From Earliella scabrosa (Eukaryota > Basidiomycota > Agaricomycetes > Polyporales > Polyporaceae), in NCBI GenBank assembly GCA_022605405.1, contig JABYQQ010000015.1, forward strand, positions 310,001-374,000: a stretch of 64,000 nt of DNA, in the 5' to 3' direction. The translations under genes were made by a program, and so were the position numbers. Under the pieces are notes generated by a model that worked only from the letters and a program-made list of their open reading frames with translations, was not told where the DNA came from and did no database searches. Positions 55,365 through 64,000 of this stretch are shown here, piece by piece. The first letter of the stretch is position 1. The number at the start of each line of letters is the position of its first letter.

Positions 55365-58300
55365 CGTTCCGGTGCCTCGCCCCTGCAGCTGCACGCTCAG
55401 GACGCAGTGCCTTGAGCGTGAGTGCGGGGGTGGAGACGGTAGTGCCTCGCCGCTAGCGCCGCCCGGCATGCGTGTGTGTCGTGCAGAAGTAGAAGGCTAT
55501 AGTGTGGGGGCTCCGCGCCGTAGACGAGTGTGTGTTTTCCGTGCCTGTACGCCGGCTTCAGACCCTTTGGGCAGGATGCCTGCCTCCCTTACCGAGCGCG
55601 GCCGTCAAGCGCGATCTCGACCGTCTGGGGCGTGACGCCGCGTACCCTATGCAAACGCCACGGTCGTCATCCGTCATGCAACCGGGCACTTTACTTATGG
55701 TGCTTCCGTCCCTTGGCCGCACACCTCGGACACCCTGGGCGCAGACAGTCGCAAGAAAAACAAGACGGCGGGCTGTCAGGCCGCCTGATGCCCGTCGTCG
55801 TGTGCCCGTCGCCCGCGAGAACCAAGGATGCTTCCGACTCCGGGGATTGAAGCGACGAGGCACGGGTATCTAGACAATTCGGTGATAGGGAACGCGTGCG
55901 AACGTCGCCAGGATCGAGGCCCACGACGGGTGTTTTTCCGTACGCCTTTCCTGGCAGCTACGTACGCACGGCGTACCTCGGGCCACCCCTGCATACGTGC
56001 TACGGCGTTCTTACAGGTTCCAGCCGCTGGCTCTCGGCGTAGCTCTATAAGCCTAAGCCTGAGTCTGAGCTAAGTGGCGCACGGTGTCTGCAGAATTATG
56101 AATAGTGTGGGCGTGGGTGCCAGTCCTTGGTGTGCGAGTACCTGCGAGTGTTTCACAGTGGCCGGAGTGCGAAGTTTCAGATCCAGCTGCTTGCACGTCC
56201 AATTCCATTCATGCATGTGTTTCCGTTTCCAGGCCTCGTGAAGGTTCTCGAGCGTGAATCCGACGCGTATCGGAACAATTCTTCCAGACGCCACCGGCGT
56301 GTGTGTGCGTGTACTTGATATGGGAGGGAGGAACTTGTTGGCCGCCAAACGCTATTACATTGCGCCTAGCCACCCGAGGTCATGAGCTAACTCAATCATA
56401 CGATAATAATCGCTCCCGCCGACGAAATTGATCCGTTTTGCGAGGAGGGCTGGCGAGGCTCGTCTGACGATACGGCCGACTTCGCACTACGAGCAGCTGC
56501 TCAGACCATCTTCCATTAGTCGAACTGAGCACCGCCTATACGTGTACACGTGTAAATTCATACCTGGACGGGTATGTCGGTGCTGCAGATCGATGCTGTC
56601 GGAATGCTCCTAGCCCTATTAGAGTTGCACCTGTACCTGCACGCGGCCTCCGGATGACGTTCCAGATCGGGCAACATTGCACTCTGGTCCACGCATGCCC
56701 AAATCCGAGAGCACGGCCGAGGAGGGGCAACACGCGCATCGCGGACTCTGAGCACGCGATACAGTCAAAACCACCGCCCCGTCACCGTCACCGTCGCAGC
56801 TGAAAGTTAGCCCGAGGGCGAACTGACCTAGGTGGCACCGGCGGCGGCCCAGTGGGAGCCGCTGCCACATACGGCAAGGTACAGAGTCCGTACGCCAACC
56901 TGACACGCACACCTGACACGCACGCCCGCGACATATCGGGGACATATCAAGCTCTGCGATGAAGGCGCAATGATGCCCCCGACCCGTCGCGCTCGGACGT
57001 GCTCCAACGCTGCATTGCAGCCTAAAGAAACCTACGCCTCCTTCGCACATCGTCTGCGAGCGGCCAGCGTCAGAGCTCAACACGAGGACGACGATCTGCA
57101 GCTCACTTGCCATGCAACGACGGCCCAGACTGCCCTCCAGACGCTTCATGTCCCGGGTATACGTCCGCCACAGACGCGCAGCATGCCCATTCGAGGTGTA
57201 TGAGGCAACTGCGACTCTGTCTGGCGTCCCGCGTACTGCATAAGAAAACGCCAGCAGCTGCGGGGGCACGAACCACAGCAGCGCCCCCCTCCCGCCGAGG
57301 TCTTGGTACACGCCTCGCGCCGCGGCTTCTGTACCTCCTATCGCAGAATCGCAGAACGAAGATTAATCCAGTCCGCACCGTGACCGTTGCGCGTCATGAG
57401 CACGAATAATATGCGGGTCGGAAGTGAGTCTAGATCCCGCCCGCAGGTCTCTAACCGCTCAATAGCGGGAAGGCTGGAAGCCGGAAGCCGGAAGCCCTGT
57501 TCACGGAGGCCCGGGGGCGCGTCTCCCTCCCCGTCCACCCTCAAACACGCTCCCAGCCACCTCGTGCCCGCCCATGACCGATCCGTCGAACCATCGGTCC
57601 ATATCGATCGTATGTGCGATGGGCGGAGAGTGAGTGGCTGGCGCCAGCCGCCGAGCTGCGACTTGCTCAGTTGTAACTCAATGTTCATGAGCTGCGGACG
57701 GACGATGGTCGATGGCCACCACAACCCCGGGCCTGCATGCACATACACACATACATTAAGACTCAAGGTTAGCCCCTATGGCATTATGGCCCCGCCCGAC
57801 CGACCGCAGGAACAAGCCACGGAAGGGATCACAGCCAGAGCTGTGTGTCCCCCCGCGCATGCGGTCCGATGCAGAGCACAGGCGGGCGATTCGCAGGGCT
57901 GCACATCCTTGTTGTGTGAGGGCATCTCAGATGTGCAGACAGACGGTCCTGCCTTCTATCCCCGCTCGGTCATGCCTTGTCTGGCACGAGTCGCGCCATC
58001 TTCCCAGCGCAGGCACAGACACGGACACAGACACGGAGACTCGGCTCGAGGCTGGCAGTGGCAGATGCGGGAAACATATATCAAGGAGTCAAAGAACTCC
58101 CCGCACCGCGTTCTTGATCCCAAGTGTCCGCGTCCGTAGTCTGTAATCCCAACACATCTTGCTCTGGGTATGGCATGACCTGCGTGTCCGCCGGTGTCAT
58201 AGCCATCGCCATCCTCAGAAGACACGCAGAGCCCGGGACGCAGTCTGCAGATGCGCTCGAGCTGGCTATCATACATACATAGCAGGCATGTGCGCCGTGC

Positions 58301-59022
58301 TATGCTATGGGAACCGAGGGCGGGGCGAATGCACGGACACAGGATCCTGGACTGTAGACCGCAGAACCAAACCCCAGCCCAAACAACTGCACAACAATGG
58401 AAACGAACGAATCCTGAGAAGCGCGTGCATGTGCGTGCGCACCGTCATCAGCAGCAGCATCATCGGGGACAGACGGACGTCCACTGCCAGACGCCACAAA
58501 TGCAATATCCGATGCGATGTCTGGGTAGTGGGGATAGGGACCCACCCGTCCAGACCCTGCTTGCCATGTACGTATACGTGGTACGTCGAAGAAAAAGGGG
58601 ACGCGGACGCGGACGATATCACAAACAAAGGAGAAGCGGCGTACCTCACACGTCCCGTTGGAAGAAGTCGGCACCTCTCGGCCTTTGTGCGCCCGTCATT
58701 GTCAACTGCAAACGTCAGCTGCTGCACAAAGGACCTGCTGCCCTGCCCCGCCCTGCCCTGCCAATATCCATATTGATATTGATGACAGACGGCGAAGTTA
58801 GAGGGGAGACGTCATCAGGCATTCGAATTCACGAATCAATGGCGTGTGCTGGTTGACGACGACAGAAGCGGGGAGTTGAACGGTCGCGATGATGGTGGAC
58901 GGGGGACGGGCGATGCGAAGCCCTGTCTGTCGCTGTGTGATTGAGTCATCAGGCGGTCGGACGCTGGACAATGGACACTGGATAGAAGCGGGGTTCAACC
59001 CCGCAGACGTCGAGACGGAGCT

Positions 59023-59055
59023 GCGCGCGCGTGCGTGTGCGTGTGCGTGTGCGTG
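59023..59055 (+). repeat. GTGCGT microsatellite
   Basis: A run starting GCGCGCGC passes into about four GTGCGT units and then GTGGGGAGG. The alternating purine-pyrimidine order is Z-DNA compatible. It lies in the gene-free GC-rich region. Confidence 0.75.
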
Positions 59056-62000
59056 GGGAGGAGAGATGGTATGCGGTCCGTCCGAGGAGAGCGTCACGGA
59101 CTGGCACCGGCTGCGAGAGCTATGGAGAGCCCATCACACGATCCATCCGACGAAGACAGCGCAGCGCAGCGTATCATTGTCAACCGCGACGCGCCGCACC
59201 CCCCTTCATCTCATCCCATCCCGTCCCAGCCTTCGTGGGTCGGTGACAGGCAGAATTCAGGGACGCCCATCCCGCGCGGGAAACCGGCACGTAAACCGTC
59301 AACGTCGGTGCGCCGCGACAACCACCTGGCAAGCTTCCCCATTCCACTGACACGGGCCACCCAGGTCCCACAGTCCACCCGTTGACACCCAGGACGCACA
59401 CCCGAGCCGAGGCGCGATCATGACAGCCCCGCCCGGACTTTGCGGAGATCACAAGTGGTCACTGTTAAATGCGCCGTCGTGTCCGATGTCGAATGGACGG
59501 CGGACGGGACGGACGGATGATCGATGACGCTTGCTGTTCGGGACTCGGTGACGTCGCTAGGTTCGGTAGGTCCGATACGCGCTGGACGTCCGACAGGACG
59601 GGCAATGGAAGGAAGGAAGGGGAAGGGTTGGGGCCGCAGAGACACCCCTTCGCTGTTTCGTCCACTCGGAGGAGCGCGCCAGCGGGCTGAACGGTTGGTC
59701 CATGCATGTTTGCATGCACGATGATGCGACGCCCGACGTACGGCTCAGCCTTTGGCCCTTCGATTCCGTGCTCGAGCCCGATGTCGGAAACGCGGCGGGT
59801 GCGGCGCGCCGCACCGCACCGCCACTTGAAGGTGGCCACCACAGGAAGACGAGGAGCCCAGGAGGAGCCGACCGCACACGAATGGCGTTAGAGAATAACG
59901 CTCAGCAGGATTGCAACCGCGGGAGCTGAGCTTCAGCTGAGTGCGAAATCCCAAAAGAAACGCACGCAGCACGGGCCAACTGAGACCCGGCAGCTGGCCA
60001 CTCGGAGCTTCAGCAACTTCGACGCTTCAGAGCCTCGCGGCCTGTCTTCCCTCCTTCCTGGAAGCCGGGTGGCGTCCACACTTCACTGAACCTCGGCGGG
60101 TCGCGTTGCGCCGTTGCTGTTGCTGCGCTGCGGAGAGTGGAACCCTGGCCGCGGTGATGCGGCCCTTCAAAACTTCGCCTTCTTCGCCGCTTGTGAGGGG
60201 CCCACAGACGAACATGCCCAGGGTGGACGCGGATATCCGAGGTAGAGTGATGTGCTGCCCATCACGCCGTCGAAGAGAGCCACAGACGTCGACAAGAGAG
60301 CCACAGGCTCAGGAAGGGACGAGGGACGGATCCACGCGCATGCGTGCAGCGAGCAGGGAAAAAGGAGCTTCCCGCAAACTGCGGACTCGGATGCGTGTGT
60401 GGCGTAGCTGTTTACTGTTGGATTTGTGATTGCGACCGCTACGTCTAAGTGACAGTGACAATGGCAGGGACAGGTCACGGGCAGACGACATGCGCTGCAC
60501 GGCTGCAGCCGTCGACGTCGCTGTCACTGGCAAGCTCGCGGTGGATCCACAAAGGCCGCGTCGGCGTTACCGCTACCGCTCGGTCAGGACTCAGGCGGCG
60601 TCGCAACGGCTGTGGACGGACGCGGAATGTACTGGGATCGGGGACGCCCGCGGAGAGCTCGTCTCAGACAGTCCGACAGGTTCGGTCGCGAGGCGGGTGA
60701 TTTTTGACTCGGGAGGGGGTGCTCTGGTGGCAACAAGAAACTCAGGGAGGTGGGCGTGGCAGAAGCGTGGAAGGGAGGGAGGGAGGGCGTGCGCGCAGCG
60801 ACGTCTTGTTTGACGGGCACACGGGTGCGCCACATCAATATGGGACGTCTGTCCAAAGGCTGCAGTGCAGCTGAGTGCTGAGGGGAAGGGGGAGGGGGGG
60901 AGGGATGGATCACCGCGGGATCCTGCTGGCCATGGATGGCTGCGGTGGCTGCAAACTCAATAGACTCTGAGCAGTGAGATGATGGATGGCGAAAATGGAT
61001 CGTGTGTTGTCGCCGGGCGCTCGGGGGATTGGTACGCCCAGGTACGGTACACGCATGCAGAATAAAATTGGCGGACGTGTGCGGAGTGAATTGGAGTGGC
61101 AGGGAGGGCATGTGGAACGGTCACGGACGATATTGGGCGTCGGGCATGACGGCAGAAGCGAGGGACGGAGGAGGAGGAGGGCACGGCCTGCGGACCTCAG
61201 AGAGTCAGAGTCAGAGTCGTTCTAACTTCTGCGCGCGAGGTCGGCATCGGATGGAGCGTGCGCACGCGCAGATGCGAGCGGACGAGTACTTCTTTCGGAC
61301 CCTGAGTGGAAGGGGCTGTTATCCGGGGATCGACGAGGCTAGTCAGATTCGGTTCAGGCCGATGCGGACAAGGTTTGTGTGCTCGCTCGCCCCGGGCACG
61401 CGCGTGTGGGATCCGCCGGGGACTGTCCGTGTCTGGTGCTCAGCGCGAGTGCGAGGATCCGGGAGAGAGACGGCTGGAGGCCGAATGGGACGGGCAGCGG
61501 ACGGGAGTAGTAGTCAGCTGGGTGGCCGCGGAGGGAGCGTGTGAGAGGGAGGGGCGGGGAGAGTGGGGACGCTGAGCGAGGCCGGATCATGGGTCGAGCG
61601 GGGCAGAGGGCGCAGACGGAGATTATCGATATCGAGCCGCGAGAGCGAGAAGAGCGGGCACGCGGAGAGAGATGGGCGAGGGAGATGCTGGACGCGCGCA
61701 GTACTGGCTCAGCCTCGGAGGGGCATGGGAGGCATGGTAAACACATGCGCCCGCTCCTTGGACTTCTTACGCAACCAGAACGCATGCCGATCGCGTTGAC
61801 GGAGATATGCGCTCCCTATGCGCTCCTCCCCCGTGCGCCCCGTGCTACCTCCCACGCCCGCGGCCAGCGGCTCCAATGCTACCTTTCCTCAGGGCCAGCG
61901 GTTCGCCAGCAGCAGCCACTAGAGAGGCCACCAGACAGCTAGCGACCGTCCGCCCAGCGTTGGCTTCCCCGGGCTGCGAGTGCGTCTGCGCGTGCGTCTG

Positions 62001-62221
62001 CAACTTGACCCGCCCGCGAGGCCAATAATGGATCCGGGCAGATCGCCATCTCACATCGCCTGCCACATCGACCACGGCCGGCGCTCGCACGGCTGCCATA
62101 CTCTCTCTCTCCTCCCTGCTTTCTGCCCACACACGCCCAATATGGACCGCGATGGGCGAGGACGACGGAGATAGGACGGATGCTGGCGTCGAGCGAGCGA
62201 GCAGCGCGCTTCCGATTCGCA

Positions 62222-62400
62222 GCAGCCGTGCCGCGTCCGCGTCTGCGTCTCTCGTCTGCCAATGCCACCGTCTCCTTTCCGCGCCAGGCTCGGAGCCCGA
62301 GTCCGCGTCCGCGTCCGAGCCCATGCGCGTGTCTGCGTCCGTGTCTGCATCGATTCGATTCCAGCTCCGAGTCCGAGTCCGAGTCCTCGGGTCGGCTGCA
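62222..62400 (+). repeat. GTCCGC/GTCCGA hexamer-like repeats
   Basis: Clusters of (T/C)GCGTC, GTCCGC and GAGTCC units recur, for example CGTCCGCGTCTGCGTC at about 62236 and GAGTCCGAGTCCGAGTCC at about 62370. They make Ser/Arg-rich frames on both strands, which explains several ORFs here that I do not list as genes. Confidence 0.65.
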
Positions 62401-63181
62401 TGTGCGCAATACTCAAAAGTTTAACACGCGCATTCTCGCCGATTCTCAGCATCAGGATTCCCAGTCCGCCCTGCTCCGCCTCGTCCTCCGCGACCGCGAC
62501 CGTGAGCGCGAGCGCGAGCTGTGGCCAGCGCCTGCGCGCGTCCGGACAGGGACGTGTGCAGCCATCCGCTGCGGCGATGCGGGCGGACTGCACTCGGGCT
62601 CGGAGCTGGGCGTGACAAGCGGCGAGTGTCGAGCCTGTCCTCGCTGGCGCTCCCCCGGCCCTGGGCTGTCTGACCTCGTCTGGCCGGGGACATGGCCGCT
62701 GCACATCACGGGAGCAACGTTGTCAAGCAAGCTGTACCGATGCCATCGTTGCCCCATCACCACCATATCCTCTCCCAAACACGGCCTGCAGCGGCTCACA
62801 GCGGCTTACGGAACGCGCGAGTCCACTGTCGATATCATCTTATCTAACGGCCCTCCATTGCCCTCCCTCTCTTGTTTCGCCCGCGACTGCCTCTCTCCCC
62901 AGCCTCGCCTCGCCTCTCCTCTCCGCGCCCCAACCCTCCCCGTCCGTCCCTCCCCCACGAGCCCTCCCCGCGACGCCTTGCCCCGGCGCGGCCGTCCGGA
63001 GCCCCCGCCGGCGAGATATATCCTGCCCTCCGCACCCGTGCGCGTGCATGGCCGCCCATTGTACTTGACGTCTCTATGACCACCACGCGCGGGCCTTCTT
63101 CTCCACGCTCGATCGCTATTTCACCCAGGTTCTCTGACTCTCCTCCTCGCCCCCCTCCGCTCCCTCCGTGTGCCCTGGCCC

Positions 63182-63965
63182 ATGGACCCCGACAGCATCC
63201 CTCCCCGCAGACCGGACCGCCCCGTGCCGCCTCCGCGCATGTCCTCCCCCGATCGTCCTCCTCCCCCGCCCCCCTCGGCCCTCGCCGCTAACCCCGGCCG
63301 CTCCCAGACGACCCTCCCGCCCATCCACCACCTCCACCCCGGCCTCGCGCACGCCTCCATGCACCCGCCCCCGCCCCAGCAGCCCCCGCCCAACCCGCCC
63401 CCGACGTACATCCCCGGCGCGACCTACCCGCTCCCCTCCACCAGCACCCTCGGTGAGTCTCTCCACCCCGCGCGAACGTCCCCCAGGAACGCGCCCACGC
63501 TCACGCGCACTCTCTCCTCCTCGTCGTCCGCCAGGTGTCCGCCATGCCCCTCCAGAAGACTCGGACCCAGAGAGCACCCAGGGCGGCCGTCCGAAGCAGA
63601 AACGCCGTCGCCAGGCCCTCAGCTGCACAGGTACATACACACACACTCCGTCTCCCCCACACTCTCACTCCCGCGCGCGCCGTCCGTCCGTGTCCGTCTG
63701 CTGACCGCGATTTTATTTTCGCCCACCCCCCCTCCTCTCGCCCGCTTATCGCGTTCCAATCTGCTCCTGCGACGTTCGCGCATTCGGTTTCGCAGAGTGC
63801 AAACGGCGGAAGATCAAGTGCGATAGGTTCGGGATCATTTCCGCAGTGACGCGCCGAGTCCGTGCATGAATTAACCCAACCTTGACCATATAGGGCGAAC
63901 CCTTGCGGCCCCTGCGTCCGCCGAGGCGAGCAGTCCAAATGCCAGTGGCACATCATCGAACCCAT
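63182..63965 (+). CDS. Zn2Cys6 fungal transcription factor, 5' end only
   Basis: The ATG at 63182 gives MDPDSIPPRRPDRPVPPPRM, a Pro/His-rich disordered N-terminus. Introns at 63453-63534, 63631-63795 and 63827-63893 bring together GRPKQKRRRQALSC, TECKRRKIKCDR and ANPCGPCVRRGEQSKC. This is a complete binuclear zinc cluster with spacing CX2CX6CX5CX2CX8C. Basic residues before it could act as nuclear localisation sequence. The exon ends QWHIIEPM at 63965 with a GTAAG donor, and the rest lies outside the window. Two introns interrupt the cluster itself, which is common in basidiomycete members of this subgroup. The target genes are unknown. Start choice: an upstream GTG adds only four residues. 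Confidence 0.85.
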
Positions 63966-64000
63966 GTAAGCCCGCTCTCTCCATCTCTCTCTTTCTCTTT

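Larger units (their letters stand above)
55365..63181. other. 7.8-kb GC-rich region without a recognisable gene
   Basis: Stop codons are sparse because GC is high, so many 60-250 codon frames exist on both strands. None shows a domain, codon pattern or exon chain I can support, and overlapping frames compete everywhere. Visible features are short: a GAAGCCGGAAGCC repeat near 57472, an ACGGACACAG-type repeat at 58012-58040, a perfect hairpin GCGGGGTTCAACCCCGC at 58988-59004, a (GTGCGT)n tract at 59023-59055, GGGA repeats near 60775 and GTCCGC/GTCCGA tracts at about 62222-62400. The final 300 bp are pyrimidine-rich, as expected before the next ATG. It may be an extended promoter/5' UTR of the Zn2Cys6 gene, non-coding transcription units, or unrecognised genes. 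Confidence 0.5.

Noticed and set aside
57387..58856. 200-250 codon ORFs in the GC-rich region
   Set aside because: Several overlap in different frames and strands with equal length, and none shows domains, signal peptides or splice-linked neighbours.
62180..63079. 299-codon Ser/Arg/Pro-rich ORF
   Set aside because: Explained by the hexamer-like repeats and the pyrimidine-rich leader of the next gene.

Overview
The window looks like nuclear DNA of a filamentous basidiomycete, probably an Agaricomycete. Genes are GC-rich and split by many 50-75 bp introns with GT..AG ends and CTRAY-like branch sites. They are packed on both strands, and the recognisable proteins are single-copy fungal housekeeping genes. 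This placement is inferred from gene style and content; no marker was searched. Exon joins were read by eye from splice motifs and family conservation, so individual boundaries can be off by a few bases.

Layout. 0-9 kb is a degenerate region. It holds an Hsp70 fragment fused to a broken ARS2/Serrate copy, a GC-rich minisatellite, a stretch with only exon-like scraps, and an internally deleted LINE retroelement. The LINE's 5' region carries three tandem stem-loop units, each with a short upstream ORF. 9-27 kb is a dense gene block: an amino acid permease, a GT8 glycosyltransferase, a choline-transporter-like protein, an MDR oxidoreductase, a TFIIIC WD40 subunit, prephenate dehydrogenase and acetolactate synthase. 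27.4-31.4 kb is gene-poor. 31.4-55.4 kb is a second dense block: a small membrane protein, an FAH-family enzyme, a SAPS phosphatase subunit, mitochondrial tRNA 2-thiouridylase, a Trf4-type poly(A) polymerase, a proline-rich SH3-ligand protein, CENP-C/Mif2, two tandem ABM-like proteins, AP-2 mu and a CE16-type esterase. 55.4-63.2 kb has no recognisable gene and leads into the 5' end of a Zn2Cys6 transcription factor that runs out of the window.

Functional links are loose, as is usual in fungi. Tyr1 and Ilv2 are convergent neighbours in amino acid synthesis. The tRNA thiolase and the Trf4-type polymerase are divergent across about 270 bp. AP-2 mu and the esterase are divergent across about 770 bp, with a TATA box and repeated CGTCGGG motifs on the esterase side. 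I see no secondary-metabolite cluster, CRISPR array or tRNA gene. The least explained structures are the covarying hairpin/uORF units at 6.75-7.07 kb, the Hsp70-ARS2 chimera, the gene-free 7.8 kb before the Zn2Cys6 gene, and the esterase that lacks its expected catalytic Asp.
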